A stretch of 64,000 bases of DNA, from positions 21,418,001 through 21,482,000 of the forward strand of contig NC_092671.1 in NCBI RefSeq assembly GCF_964355755.1, written 5' to 3'. A model generated the notes under the pieces. The model ran no database searches and was not told the origin of the DNA. It saw nothing but the letters and a program-made list of their open reading frames with translations. The position numbers were made by a program, and so were the translations under genes. The DNA comes from Antedon mediterranea. Taxonomy: Eukaryota; Echinodermata; Crinoidea; Comatulida; Antedonidae. Within the stretch, counting starts at the first letter, position 1. Each line of letters begins with the position of its first letter. Below, piece by piece: positions 41,601 to 55,508 of the stretch.

Positions 41601-44600
41601 GACGTTTTAGACCATTTTGGGATTTTTGAAAAAACTTGTTAACATAAAAACACCAAAGTGCTTAGAATAGCTTCAAATCGCATTTGGAGACGTTTTAGAC
41701 CATTTTGTAATTTTCAAAAAAACTTGTTAACATAAAAACACCAAAGTTCTTAGAATAGCTTCAAATCGCATTTGGAGACGTTTTAGACCATTTTGTGCAT
41801 TTCGATGAAACTTGGTTACACAAAAACATCAAAGTGCTTAAAATCACGTTATAAACCGTTTTAGACCATTTGAGCATTTCGATAACACTTTTCACACAAA
41901 AACATCAAAGGGCACAATATAGCTTAATATCCTATTTAAAAACGTTTTAGACCATTTTGAGCATTTCGACAAAACTTTTTCACACAAAACACCAAAGTGC
42001 TTAGAATACCTTCAAATCGCATTTGGAGACGTTTTAGACAATTTTGTGATTTTCGAAAAAACTTAACATAAAAACATCAAAGTTTACAGAATAGCTTCAA
42101 ATCGCATTTGGAGACGTTTTAGACCATTTTGTGATTTTCGAAAAAACTTGTTAACATAAAAACACCAAAGTGCTTAGAATAGCTTCAAATCGCATTTGGA
42201 GACGTTTTAAACCATTTTGTGATTTTCGAAAAAACTTGTTAACATAAAAACACCAAAATGTTTAGAATAGCTTCAAATCGCATTTGGAGACGTTTTAGAC
42301 CATTTTGTGATTTTCGAAAAAACTTGTTAACACAAAAACACCAAAGTGATTAGAATAGCTTCAAATCGCATTTGGAGACGTTTTAGACCATTTTGTGATT
42401 TTCGAAAAAACTTGTTAACATAAAAACACCAAAGTGATTAGAATAGCTTCAAATCGCATTTGGAGACGTTTTAGACCATTTTGTGCATTTCGAGGAAACT
42501 TGGTTACGCAAAAACATCAAAGTGCTTAAAATCACATTATAAACCGTTTTAGACCATTTTGAGCATATCGATAACACTTTTTACACAAAACACCAAAGTG
42601 CTTAGAATAGCTTCAAATCGCATTTGGAGACGTTTTAGACCATTTTGTGATTTTCGACAAAACTTTTTCACACAAAACACCAAAATGCTTAGAATACCTT
42701 CAAATCGCATTTGGAGAGGTTTTAGACCATTTTGTGATTTTCGAAAAAACTTGTTAACATAAAAACATCAAAGTGTACAGAATAGCTTCAAATCGCATTT
42801 GGAGACGTTTTAGACCATTTTGTGATTTTCGAAAAAACTTGTTAACATAAAAACACCAAAGTGCTTAGAATAGCTTCAAATCGCATTAGGAGACGTTTTA
42901 GACCATTTTGTGATTTTCGAAAAACTTGTTAACATAAAAACACCAAAGTGCTTAGAATAGCTTCAAATCGCATTTGGAGACGTTTTAGACCATTTTGTGA
43001 TTTTCGAAAAAACTTGTTAACATAAAAACACCAAAATGTTTAGAATAGCTTCAAATCGCATTTGGAGACGTTTTAGACCATTTTGTGATTTTCGAAAAAA
43101 CTTGTTAACACAAAAACACCAAAGTGATTAGAATAGCTTCAAATCGCATTTGGAGACGTTTTAGACCATTTTGTGCATTTCGATGAAACTTGGTTACGCA
43201 AAAACATCAAAGTGCTTAAAATCACATTATAAACCGTTTTAGACCATTTTGAGCATATCGATAACACTTTTCACACAAAAACATCAAAGAGCACAATATA
43301 GCTTAATATCGTATTTAAAAACGTTTTAGACCATTTTGAGCATTTCGACAAAACTTTTTCACACAAAACACCAAAGTGCTTAGAATAGCTTCAAATCGCA
43401 TTTGGAGACGTTTTAGACCATTTTGTGATTTTCGAAAAAACTTGTTAACATAAAAACATCAAAGGGCTAAGAATAGCTTCAAATCGCATTTGGAGACATT
43501 TTAGACCAATTAGTGATTTTCGAAAAAACTTGGTTACACAAAAACATCAAAGTGGTTAAAATCACATTATAAACCGTTTTAGACCATTTTGAGCATTTCG
43601 ATAACACTTTTTACACAAAAACATCAAAGTGCTTAGAATAGCTTCAAATCGCATTTGGAGACGTTTTAGACCATTTTGTGATTTTTGAAAAAAACTTTTT
43701 AACATAAAAACACCAAACTGCTAAGAATAGCTTCAAATCGCATATGGAGACAATTTAGACCATTTTGTGATTTTCGAAAAAACTTGTTAACATAAAAACA
43801 CCAAAGTGCTTAGAATACCTTCAAATCGCATTTGGAGACGTTTTAGACCATTTTGTGATTTTCCAAAAAACTTGTTAACATAAAAACATCAAAGTGTACA
43901 GAATAGCTTCAAATCGCATTTGGAGACGTTTTAGACCATTTTGTGATTTTCGAAAAAACTTGTTAACATAAAAACACCAAAGTGCTTAGAATAGCTTCAA
44001 ATCGCATTAGGAGACGTTTTAGACCATTTTGTGATTTTCGAAAAAACTTGTTAACATAAAAACACCAAAGTGCTTAGAATAGCTTCAAATCGCATTTGGA
44101 GACGTTTTAGACCATTTTGTGATTTTCGAAAAAACTTGTTAACATAAAAACACCAAAATGTTTAGAATAGCTTCAAATCACATTTGGAGACGTTTTAGAC
44201 CATTTTGTGATTTTCGAAAAAACTTGTTAACACAAAAACACCAAAGTGATTAGAATAGCTTCAAATCGCATTTGGAGACGTTTTAGACCAATTTGTGCAT
44301 TTCGATGAAACTTGGTTACGCAAAAACATCAAAGTGCTTAAAATCACATTATAAACCGTTTTAGACCATTTTGAGCATATCGATAACACTTTTCACACAA
44401 AAACATCAAAGAGCACAATATAGCTTAATATCTTATTTAAAAACGTTTTAGACCATTTTGAGCATTTCGACAAAACTTTTTCACACAAAACACCAAAGTG
44501 CTTAGAATAGCTTCAAATCGCATTTGGAGACGTTTTAGACCATTTTGTGATTTTCGAAAAAACTTGTTAACATAAAAACATCAAAGTGCTAAGAATAGCT

Positions 44601-47600
44601 TCAAATCGCATTTGGAGACATTTTAGACCAATTAGTGATTTTCGAAAAAACTTGGTTACATAAAAACATCAAAGTGGTTAAAATCACATTATAAACCGTT
44701 TTAGACCATTTTGAGCATTTCGATAACACTTTTCACACAAAAACATCAAAGTGCTTAGAATAGCTTCAAATCGCATTTGGAGACGTTTTAGACCATTTTG
44801 TGATTTTCGAAAAAAACTTTTTAACATAAAAACACCAAACTTCTAAGAATAGCTTCAAATCGCATATGGAGACAATTTAGACCATTTTGTGATTTTCGAA
44901 AAAACTTGTTAACATAAAAACACCAAAGTGCTAAGAATAGCTTCAAATCGCATATGGAGACAATTTAGACCATTTTGTGATTTTCGAAAAAACTTGTTAA
45001 CATAAAAACACCAAAGTGCTTAGAATACCTTCAAATCGCATTTGGAGACGTTTAAGACCATTTTGTGATTTTCGAAAAAACTTGTTAACATAAAAACACC
45101 AAAGTGCTTAGAATAGCTTCAAATCGCATTTGGAGACGTTTTAGACCAATTTGTGATTTTCGAAAAAACTTGGTTACACAAAAACATCAAAGTGGATAAA
45201 AGCACATTATAAACCGTTTTAGACCATTTTGAGCATTTCGATAACACATTTCACACAAAAACATCAAAGAGCACAAAATAGCTTAATATCGTATTTAAAA
45301 ACGTTTTAAACCATTTTGAGCATTTCGACAAAACTTTTTCACACAAAACACCAAAGTGTTTAGAAAAGCTTCAAATCGCATTTGGAGACGTTTTAGACCA
45401 TTTTGTGATTTTCGAAAAAACTTGTTAACACAAAAACACCAAAGTGATTAGAATAGCTTCAAATCGCATTTGGAGACGTTTTAGACCATTTTGTGATTTT
45501 CGAAAAAACTTGTTAACATAAAAACACCAAAGTGATTAGAATAGCTTCAAATCGCATTTGGAGACGTTTTAGACCATTTTGTGCATTTCGATGAAACTTG
45601 GTTACGCAAAAACATCAAAGTAATAATCACATTATAAACAGTTTTAGACCATTTTGAGCATATCGATAAAACTTTTTACACAAAACACCAAAGTGCTTAG
45701 AATAGCTTCAAATCGCATTTGGAGACGTTTTAGACCATTTTGTGATTTTCGACAAAACTTTTTCACACAAAACACCAAAGTGCTTAGAATACCTTCAAAT
45801 CGCATTTGGAGACGTTTTAGACCATTTTGTGATTTTCGAAAAAACTTGTTAACATAAAAACATCAAAGTGTACAGATTAGCTTCAAATCGCATTTGGAGA
45901 CGTTTTAGACCATTTTGTGATTTTCGAAAAAACTTGTTAACATAAAAACACCAAAGTGCTTAGAATAGCTTCAAATCGCATTAGGAGACGTTTTAGACCA
46001 TTTTGTTATTTTCGAATAAACTTGTTAACATAAAAACACCAAAATGTTTAGAATAGCTTCAAATCGCATTTGGAGACGTTTTAGACCATTTTGTGATTTT
46101 CGAAAAAACTTGTTAACATAAAAACACCAAAGTGCTTAGAATACCTTCAAATCGCATTTGGAGACGTTTTAGACCATTTTGTGATTTTCCAAAAAACTTG
46201 TTAACATAAAAACATCAAAGTGTACAGAATAGCTTCAAATCGCATTTGGAGACGTTTTAGACCATTTTGTGATTTTCGAAAAAACTTGTTAACATAAAAA
46301 CACCAAAGTGCTTAGAATAGCTTCAAATCGCATTAGGAGACGTTTTAGACCATTTTGTGATTTTCGAAAAAACTTGTTAACATAAAAACACCAAAGTGCT
46401 TAGAATAGCTTCAAATCGCATTTGGAGACGTTTTAGACCATTTTGTGATTTTCGAAAAAACTTGTTAACATAAAAACACCAAAATGTTTAGAATAGCTTC
46501 AAATCACATTTGGAGACGTTTTAGACCATTTTGTGATTTTCGAAAAAACTTGTTAACACAAAAACACCAAAGTGATTAGAATAGCTTCAAATCGCATTTG
46601 GAGACGTTTTAGACCAATTTGTGCATTTCGATGAAACTTGGTTACGCAAAAACATCAAAGTGCTTAAAATCACATTATAAACCGTTTTAGACCATTTTGA
46701 GCATATCGATAACACTTTTCACACAAAAACATCAAAGAGCACAATATAGCTTAATATCTTATTTAAAAACGTTTTAGACCATTTTGAGCATTTCGACAAA
46801 ACTTTTTCACACAAAACACCAAAGTGCTTAGAATAGCTTCAAATCGCATTTGGAGACGTTTTAGACCATTTTGTGATTTTCGAAAAAACTTTTTAACATA
46901 AAAACACCAAACTGCTAAGAATAGCTTCAAATCGCATATGGAGACAATTTAGACCATTTTGTGATTTTCGAAAAAACTTGTTAACATAAAAACACCAAAG
47001 TGCTTAGAATACCTTCAAATCGCATTTGGAGACATTTTAGACCATTTTGTGATTTTCGAAAAAACTTGTTAACATAAAAACATCAAAGTGCTAAGAATAG
47101 CTTCCAATCGCATTTGTAGACGTTTTAGACCATTTTGTGATTTTCGAAAACAACTTGTTAACATAAAAACACCAAAGTGCTTAGAATAGCTTCAAATCGC
47201 ATTTGGAGACGTTTTAGACCATTTTGTGATTTTCGAAAAAACTTGTTAACATAAAAACATCAAAGTGCTAAGAATAGCTTCAAATCGAATTTGGAGACAT
47301 TTTAGACCAATTAGTGATTTTCGAAAAAACTTGGTTACACAAAAACATCAAAGTGGTTAAAATCACATTATAAACCGTTTTAGACCATTTTGAGCATTTC
47401 GATAACACTTTTCACACAAAAACATCAAAGTGCTTAGAATAGCTTCAAATCGCATTTGGAGACGTTTTAGACCATTTTGTGATTTTCGAAAAAAACTTTT
47501 TAACATAAAAACACCAAACTGCTAAGAATAGCTTCAAATCGCATATGGAGACAATTTAGACCATTTTGTGATTTTCGAAAAAACTTGTTAACATAAAAAC

Positions 47601-48660
47601 ACCAAAGTGCTTAGAATACCTTCAAATCGCATTTGGAGACATTTTAGACCATTTTGTGATTTTCGAAAAAACTTGTTAACATAAAAACATCAAAGTGCTA
47701 AGAATAGCTTCCAATCGCATTTGGAGACGTTTTAGACCATTTTGTGATTTTCGAAAAAACTTGTTAACATAAAAACACCAAAGTGATTAGAATAGCTTCA
47801 AATCGCATTTGGAGACGTTTTAGACCATTTTGTGCATTTCGATGAAACTTGGTTACGCAAAAACATCAAAGTGCTTAAAATCACATTATAAACCGTTTTA
47901 GACCATTTTGAGCATATCGATAACACTTTTTACACAAAACACCAAAGTGCTTAGAATAGCTTCAAATCGCATTTGGAGACGTTTTAGACCATTTTGTGAT
48001 TTTCGACAAAACTTTTTCACACAAAACACCAAAGTGCTTAGAATACCTTCAAATCGCATTTGGAGACGTTTTAGACCATTTTGTGATTTTCGAAAAAACT
48101 TGTTAACATAAAAACATCAAAGTGTACAGAATAGCTTCAAATCGCATTTGGAGACGTTTTAGACCATTTTGTGATTTTCGAAAAAACTTGTTAACATAAA
48201 AACACCAAAGTGCTTAGAATAGCTTCAAATCGCATTTGGAGACGTTTTAGACCATTTTGTGATTTTCGAAAAAACTTGTTAACATAAAAACACCAAAGTG
48301 CTTAGAATAGCTTCAAATCGCATTAGGAGACGTTTTAGACCATTTTGTGATTTTCGAAAAAACTTGTTAACATAAAAACACCAAAGTGCTTAGAATAGCT
48401 TCAAATCGCATTTGGAGACGTTTTAGACCATTTTGTGATTTTCGAAAAAACTTGTTAACATAAAAAAAACAAAGTTCTTAAAATAGCTTCAAATCGCATT
48501 TGGAGACGTTTTAGACCATTTTGTGATTTTCGAAAAAACCTGTTAACATAAAAACACCAAAGTGTTTAGAAAAGCTTCAAATCGCATTTGGAGACGTTTT
48601 AGACCATTTTGGGATTTTCGAAAAAACTTGTTAACATAAAAACACCAAAGTGCTTAGAAT
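17630..48660 (+). repeat. Satellite array, segment 2
   Basis: The same satellite continues without a gap for 31 kb between SINE copies 1 and 2. All bases are accounted for by monomer classes A, A', B and C. Local variants next to the SINE, such as caccatttgagc units missing two T (near 17830, 18698, 30075), give this neighbourhood its own signature. I see nothing else in this stretch: no coding frame beyond the repeat-derived ones, no tRNA or rRNA and no unrelated insertion. Confidence 0.96.
21301..25620 (+). repeat. 2,160-bp tandem duplication (two units)
   Basis: About 21301-23460 is repeated directly at about 23461-25620. Both carry the distinctive B unit in which the middle is shortened to caaagtaataatcac (near 21411 and 23571), followed by aaacagttttagacc. 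The copies differ by an extra A in ttgttaaacat near 22085, so the shift is 2,160 bp before it and 2,159 after, and by gacc attttttgca near 23535 against attttgtgca near 21375. No unrelated DNA lies between them. Confidence 0.82.
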
Positions 48661-48661
48661 A

Positions 48662-48738
48662 TGGCCGAGCGGTTAAGGCAGGGGCGCCGTTTATCGTACC
48701 TAAAGAGCCAACAACAACATCGGCAAGGGTTCGAGGCC
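48662..48738 (+). promoter_or_regulatory. Internal Pol III promoter (A and B boxes), SINE copy 2
   Basis: The A box is at 48662-48672 and the B box at 48728-48738, with the same sequence as in copy 1, including the single departure from the B-box consensus. Whether it is active inside what is probably heterochromatin cannot be told from sequence. Confidence 0.68.
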
Positions 48739-48984
48739 GACTCGCTCCTAGTTCTGGTGGTGGAACAAGTCTTCTCGGATAAGGACTATAAACCGTAGGT
48801 CCAGTGTACACAGTTATAACATGTGTGTACTTTAAAGAACCCAGTTCATTATTCGAAAAAGAGTAGGGGGTTACCCCGGTGAACTGGTTCACACAATAGC
48901 CTCTGTATCAGGGGGATTACCACCTATCTGATAGGACAGTGATTAATTCACTATTGGTAATCCTTGGCCACAGTGCCTAAAGAC

Positions 48985-49017
48985 ATAAAATAAAATAAAA
49001 ATAAATAAATAAATAAT
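48985..49017 (+). repeat. (ATAA)n-type tail of SINE copy 2
   Basis: The 33-base A/T-only tail is the same length as in copies 1 and 3. Simple tails usually change length quickly, so equal lengths suggest that the three copies separated recently. Confidence 0.82.
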
Positions 49018-52000
49018 AGCTTCAAATCGCATTTGGAGACGTTTTAGACCATTTTGTAATTTTCAAAAAAACTTGTTAACATAAAAACACCAAAGTTCTT
49101 AGAATAGCTTCAAATCGCATTTGGAGACGTTTTAGACCATTTTGTGCATTTCGATGAAACTTGGTTACACAAAAACATCAAAGTGCTTAAAATCACATTA
49201 TAAACCGTTTTAGACCATTTGAGCATTTCGATAACACTTTTCACACAAAAACATCAAAGTTCACAATATAGCTTAATATCCTATTTAAAAACGTTTTAGA
49301 CCATTTTGAGCATTTCGACAAAACTTTTTCACACAAAACACCAAAGTGCTTAGAATACCTTCAAATCGCATTTGGAGACGTTTTAGACAATTTTGTGATT
49401 TTCGAAAAAACTTGTTAACATAAAAACACCAAAGTTTACAGAATAGCTTCAAATCGCATTTGGAGACGTTTTAGACAATTTTGTGATTTTCGAAAAAACT
49501 TGTTAACATAAAAACACCAAAGTGCTTAGAATAGCTTCAAATCGCATTGGGAGACGTTTTAGACCATTTTGTGATTTTCGAAAAAACTTGTTAACATAAA
49601 AACACCAAAGTGCTTAGAATAGCTTCAAATCGCATTTGGATACGTTTTAGACCATTTTGTGATTTTCGAAAAAACTTGTTAACATAAAAACGCCAAAGTT
49701 CTTAAAATAGCTTCAAATCGCATTTGGAGACGTTTTAGACCATTTTGTGATTTTCGAAAAAACTTGTTAACATAAAAACACCAAAGTGTTTAGAAAAGCT
49801 TCAAATCGCATTTGGAGACGTTTTAGACCATTTTGGGATTTTTGAAAAAACTTGTTAACATAAAAACACCAAAGTGCTTAGAATAGCTTCAAATCGCATT
49901 TGGAGACGTTTTAGACCATTTTGTAATTTTCAAAAAAACTTGTTAACATAAAAACACCAAAGTTCTTAGAATAGCTTCAAATCGCATTTGGAGACGTTTT
50001 AGACCATTTTGTGCATTTCGATAAAACTTGGTTACACAAAAACATCAAAGTGCTTAAAATCACGTTATAAACCGTTTTAGACCATTTGAGCATTTCGATA
50101 ACACTTTTCACACAAAAACATCAAAGGGCACAATATAGCTTAATATCCTATTTAAAAACGTTTTAGACCATTTTGAGCATTTCGACAAAACTTTTTCACA
50201 CAAAACACCAAAGTGCTTAGAATACCTTCAAATCGCATTTGGAGACGTTTTAGACAATTTTGTGATTTTCGAAAAAACTTAACATAAAAACATCAAAGTT
50301 TACAGAATAGCTTCAAATCGCTTTTGGAGACGTTTTAGACAATTTTGTGATTTTCGAAAAAACTTGTTAACATAAAAACACCAAAGTGCTTAGAATAGCT
50401 TCAAATCGCATTGGGAGACGTTTTAGACCATTTTGTGATTTTCGAAAAAACTTGTTAACATAAAAACATCAAAGTGTACAGAATAGCTTCAAATCGCATT
50501 TGGAGACGTTTTAGACCATTTTGTGATTTTCGAAAAAACTTGTTAACATAAAAACACCAAAGTGCTTAGAATAGCTTCAAATCGCATTTGGAGACGTTTT
50601 AAACCATTTTGTGATTTTCGAAAAAACTTGTTAACATAAAAACACCAAAATGTTTAGAATAGCTTCAAATCGCATTTGGAGACGTTTTAGACCATTTTGT
50701 GATTTTCGAAAAAACTTGTTAACACAAAAACACCAAAGTGATTAGAATAGCTTCAAATCGCATTTGGAGACGTTTTAGACCATTTTGTGATTTTCGAAAA
50801 AACTTGTTAACATAAAAACACCAAAGTGATTAGAATAGCTTCAAATCGCATTTGGAGACGTTTTAGACCATTTTGTGCATTTCGATGAAACTTGGTTACG
50901 CAAAAACATCAAAGTGCTTAAAATCACATTATAAACCGTTTTAGACCATTTTGAGCATATCGATAACACTTTTTACACAAAACACCAAAGTGCTTAGAAT
51001 AGCTTCAAATCGCATTTGGAGACGTTTTAGACCATTTTGTGATTTTCGACAAAACTTTTTCACACAAAACACCAAAGTGCTTAGAATACCTTCAAATCGC
51101 ATTTGGAGACGTTTTAGACCATTTTGTGATTTTCGAAAAAACTTGTTAACATAAAAACATCAAAATGTTTAGAATAGCTTCAAATCACATTTGGAGACGT
51201 TTTAGACCATTTTGTGATTTTCGAAAAAACTTGTTAACACAAAAACACCAAAGTGATTAGAATAGCTTCAAATCGCATTTGGAGACGTTTTAGACCAATT
51301 TGTGCATTTCGATGAAACTTGGTTACGCAAAAACATCAAAGTGCTTAAAATCACATTATAAACCGTTTTAGACCATTTTGAGCATATCGATAACACTTTT
51401 CACACAAAAACATCAAAGAGCACAATATAGCTTAATATCTTATTTAAAAACGTTTTAGACCATTTTGAGCATTTCGACAAAACTTTTTCACACAAAACAC
51501 CAAAGTGCTTAGAATAGCTTCAAATCGCATTTGGAGACGTTTTAGACCATTTTGTGATTTTCGAAAAAACTTGTTAACATAAAAACATCAAAGTGCTAAG
51601 AATAGCTTCAAATCGCATTTGGAGACATTTTAGACCAATTAGTGATTTTCGAAAAAACTTGGTTACACAAAAACATCAAAGTGGTTAAAATCACATTATA
51701 AACCGTTTTAGACCATTTTGAGCATTTCGATAACACTTTTCACACAAAAACATCAAAGTGCTTAGAATAGCTTCAAATCGCATTTGGAGACGTTTTAGAC
51801 CATTTTGTGATTTTCGAAAAAAACTTTTTAACATAAAAACACCAAACTTCTAAGAATAGCTTCAAATCGCATATGGAGACAATTTAGACCATTTTGTGAT
51901 TTTCGAAAAAACTTGTTAACATAAAAACACCAAAGTGCTAAGAATAGCTTCAAATCGCATATGGAGACAATTTAGACCATTTTGTGATTTTCGAAAAAAC

Positions 52001-55000
52001 TTGTTAACATAAAAACACCAAAGTGCTTAGAATACCTTCAAATCGCATTTGGAGACGTTTAAGACCATTTTGTGATTTTCGAAAAAACTTGTTAACATAA
52101 AAACACCAAAGTGCTTAGAATAGCTTCAAATCGCATTTGGAGACGTTTTAGACCAATTTGTGATTTTCGAAAAAACTTGGTTACACAAAAACATCAAAGT
52201 GGATAAAAGCACATTATAAACCGTTTTAGACCATTTTGAGCATTTCGATAACACATTTCACACAAAAACATCAAAGAGCACAAAATAGCTTAATATCGTA
52301 TTTAAAAACGTTTTAAACCATTTTGAGCATTTCGACAAAACTTTTTCACACAAAACACCAAAGTGTTTAGAAAAGCTTCAAATCGCATTTGGAGACGTTT
52401 TAGACCATTTTGGGATTTTCGAAAAAACTTGTTAACATAAAAACACCAAAGTGCTTAGAATAGCTTCAAATCGCATTTGAAGACGTTTTAGACCATTTTG
52501 TAATTTTCGAAAAAACTTGTTAACATAAAAACACCAAAATGTTTAGAATAGCTTCAAATCGCATTTGGAGACGTTTTAGACCATTTTGTGATTTTCGAAA
52601 AAACTTGTTAACACAAAAACACCAAAGTGATTAGAATAGCTTCAAATCGCATTTGGAGACGTTTTAGACCATTTTGTGATTTTCGAAAAAACTTGTTAAC
52701 ATAAAAACACCAAAGTGATTAGAATAGCTTCAAATCGCATTTGGAGACGTTTTAGACCATTTTGTGCATTTCGATGAAACTTGGTTACGCAAAAACATCA
52801 AAGTAATAATCACATTATAAACAGTTTTAGACCATTTTGAGCATATCGATAAAACTTTTTACACAAAACACCAAAGTGCTTAGAATAGCTTCAAATCGCA
52901 TTTGGAGACGTTTTAGACCATTTTGTGATTTTCGACAAAACTTTTTCACACAAAACACCAAAGTGCTTAGAATACCTTCAAATCGCATTTGGAGACGTTT
53001 TAGACCATTTTGTGATTTTCGAAAAAACTTGTTAACATAAAAACATCAAAGTGTACAGATTAGCTTCAAATCGCATTTGGAGACGTTTTAGACCATTTTG
53101 TGATTTTCGAAAAAACTTGTTAACATAAAAACACCAAAGTGCTTAGAATAGCTTCAAATCGCATTAGGAGACGTTTTAGACCATTTTGTTATTTTCGAAA
53201 AAACTTGTTAACATAAAAACACCAAAATGTTTAGAATAGCTTCAAATCGCATTTGGAGACGTTTTAGACCATTTTGTGATTTTCGAAAAAACTTGTTAAC
53301 ATAAAAACACCAAAGTGCTTAGAATACCTTCAAATCGCATTTGGAGACATTTTAGACCATTTTGTGATTTTCGAAAAAACTTGTTAACATAAAAACACCA
53401 AAATGTTTAGAATAGCTTCAAATCGCATTTGGAGACGTTTTAGACCATTTTGTGATTTTCGAAAAAACTTGTTAACATAAAAACACCAAAGTGCTTAGAA
53501 TACCTTCAAATCGCATTTGGAGACATTTTAGACCATTTTGTGATTTTCGAAAAAACTTGTTAACATAAAAACATCAAAGTGCTAAGAATAGCTTCCAATC
53601 GCATTTGTAGACGTTTTAGACCATTTTGTGATTTTCGAAAACAACTTGTTAACATAAAAACACCAAAGTGCTTAGAATAGCTTCAAATCGCATTTGGAGA
53701 CGTTTTAGACCATTTTGTGATTTTCGAAAAAACTTGTTAACATAAAAACATCAAAGTGCTAAGAATAGCTTCAAATCGAATTTGGAGACATTTTAGACCA
53801 ATTAGTGATTTTCGAAAAAACTTGGTTACACAAAAACATCAAAGTGGTTAAAATCACATTATAAACCGTTTTAGACCATTTTGAGCATTTCGATAACACT
53901 TTTCACACAAAAACATCAAAGTGCTTAGAATAGCTTCAAATCGCATTTGGAGACGTTTTAGACCATTTTGTGATTTTCGAAAAAAACTTTTTAACATAAA
54001 AACACCAAACTGCTAAGAATAGCTTCAAATCGCATATGGAGACAATTTAGACCATTTTGTGATTTTCGAAAAAACTTGTTAACATAAAAACACCAAAGTG
54101 CTTAGAATACCTTCAAATCGCATTTGGAGACATTTTAGACCATTTTGTGATTTTCGAAAAAACTTGTTAACATAAAAACATCAAAGTGCTAAGAATAGCT
54201 TCCAATCGCATTTGGAGACGTTTTAGACCATTTTGTGATTTTCGAAAAAACTTGTTAACATAAAAACACCAAAGTGATTAGAATAGCTTCAAATCGCATT
54301 TGGAGACGTTTTAGACCATTTTGTGCATTTCGATGAAACTTGGTTACGCAAAAACATCAAAGTGCTTAAAATCACATTATAAACCGTTTTAGACCATTTT
54401 GAGCATATCGATAACACTTTTTACACAAAACACCAAAGTGCTTAGAATAGCTTCAAATCGCATTTGGAGACGTTTTAGACCATTTTGTGATTTTCGACAA
54501 AACTTTTTCACACAAAACACCAAAGTGCTTAGAATACCTTCAAATCGCATTTGGAGACGTTTTAGACCATTTTGTGATTTTCGAAAAAACTTGTTAACAT
54601 AAAAACATCAAAGTGTACAGAATAGCTTCAAATCGCATTTGGAGACGTTTTAGACCATTTTGTGATTTTCGAAAAAACTTGTTAACATAAAAACACCAAA
54701 GTGCTTAGAATAGCTTCAAATCGCATTTGGAGACGTTTTAGACCATTTTGTGATTTTCGAAAAAACTTGTTAACATAAAAACACCAAAGTGCTTAGAATA
54801 GCTTCAAATCGCATTAGGAGACGTTTTAGACCATTTTGTGATTTTCGAAAAAACTTGTTAACATAAAAACACCAAAGTGCTTAGAATAGCTTCAAATCGC
54901 ATTTGGAGACGTTTTAGACCATTTTGTGATTTTCGAAAAAACTTGTTAACATAAAAAAAACAAAGTTCTTAAAATAGCTTCAAATCGCATTTGGAGACGT

Positions 55001-55151
55001 TTTAGACCATTTTGTGATTTTCGAAAAAACCTGTTAACATAAAAACACCAAAGTGTTTAGAAAAGCTTCAAATCGCATTTGGAGACGTTTTAGACCATTT
55101 TGGGATTTTCGAAAAAACTTGTTAACATAAAAACACCAAAGTGCTTAGAAT
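49018..55151 (+). repeat. Satellite array, segment 3
   Basis: Satellite monomers of classes A, A', B and C fill the 6.1 kb between SINE copies 2 and 3. The stretch contains the break at 53349 where the 31,388-bp duplication ends. Between 53349 and about 53470 two monomers (accaaaatgtttag, then gtgcttagaatacc) form the join to the 6,491-bp repeat. No gene or other element is seen. Confidence 0.95.
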
Positions 55152-55152
55152 A

Positions 55153-55229
55153 TGGCCGAGCGGTTAAGGCAGGGGCGCCGTTTATCGTACCTAAAGAGCC
55201 AACAACAACATCGGCAAGGGTTCGAGGCC
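55153..55229 (+). promoter_or_regulatory. Internal Pol III promoter (A and B boxes), SINE copy 3
   Basis: The A box is at 55153-55163 and the B box at 55219-55229, unchanged from the other copies. The spacing of 55 bp between the boxes is also unchanged. Confidence 0.68.
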
Positions 55230-55475
55230 GACTCGCTCCTAGTTCTGGTGGTGGAACAAGTCTTCTCGGATAAGGACTATAAACCGTAGGTCCAGTGTAC
55301 ACAGTTATAACATGTGTGTACTTTAAAGAACCCAGTTCATTATTCGAAAAAGAGTAGGGGGTTACCCCGGTGAACTGGTTCACACAATAGCCTCTGTATC
55401 AGGGGGATTACCACCTATCTGATAGGACAGTGATTAATTCACTATTGGTAATCCTTGGCCACAGTGCCTAAAGAC

Positions 55476-55508
55476 ATAAAATAAAATAAAAATAAATAAA
55501 TAAATAAT
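55476..55508 (+). repeat. (ATAA)n-type tail of SINE copy 3
   Basis: This is a 33-base A/T-only tail, the same as in copies 1 and 2, ending at agcttcaaatc of the interrupted monomer. Confidence 0.82.

Larger units (their letters stand above)
48661..49017 (+). mobile_element. tRNA-derived SINE, copy 2
   Basis: This copy reads identical to the SINE at 17273, lies exactly 31,388 bp downstream and sits in the same monomer between gcttagaat and agcttc. It is therefore a passenger of the large array duplication, not a second insertion. The flanking monomers share the private variants cataaaaaaaacaaag (near 48464) and aaaaaacctgttaac (near 48534) with the other two sites. Structure is as for copy 1: Pol III boxes, body with inverted repeats, and A/T tail. 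Confidence 0.85.
46980..52002 (+). repeat. Higher-order block repeated 6,491 bp downstream, unit 1
   Basis: About 5.0 kb that includes SINE copy 2 is repeated at about 53470-58493. The match starts in the ttaacataaaaacaccaaag unit near 46981 and ends at 52002, where this copy continues cttgttaacat and the other cttggttacac. The equivalent block in the first large unit is 15592-20614, so three versions exist in the window. Confidence 0.85.
32518..53348 (+). repeat. Large higher-order unit, copy 2 (31,388-bp shift)
   Basis: This is the downstream copy of 1130-21960. It reproduces the same succession of classes A, A', B and C, the same 251-bp tandem duplication (40753-41254), the same odd tcgaataaac variant (near 46015, against 14627) and the same SINE at the same site. 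Its private differences include T at 49641, where the first copy has G. Confidence 0.9.
55152..55508 (+). mobile_element. tRNA-derived SINE, copy 3
   Basis: This third copy lies 6,491 bp after copy 2 and reads identical to it, tail and flanking monomer included. Three copies at one insertion point in array units shows that the SINE entered a single ancestral monomer before the array block was multiplied. No copy is seen in 21961-32517, nor in the part of the repeat that closes the window. Confidence 0.85.
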
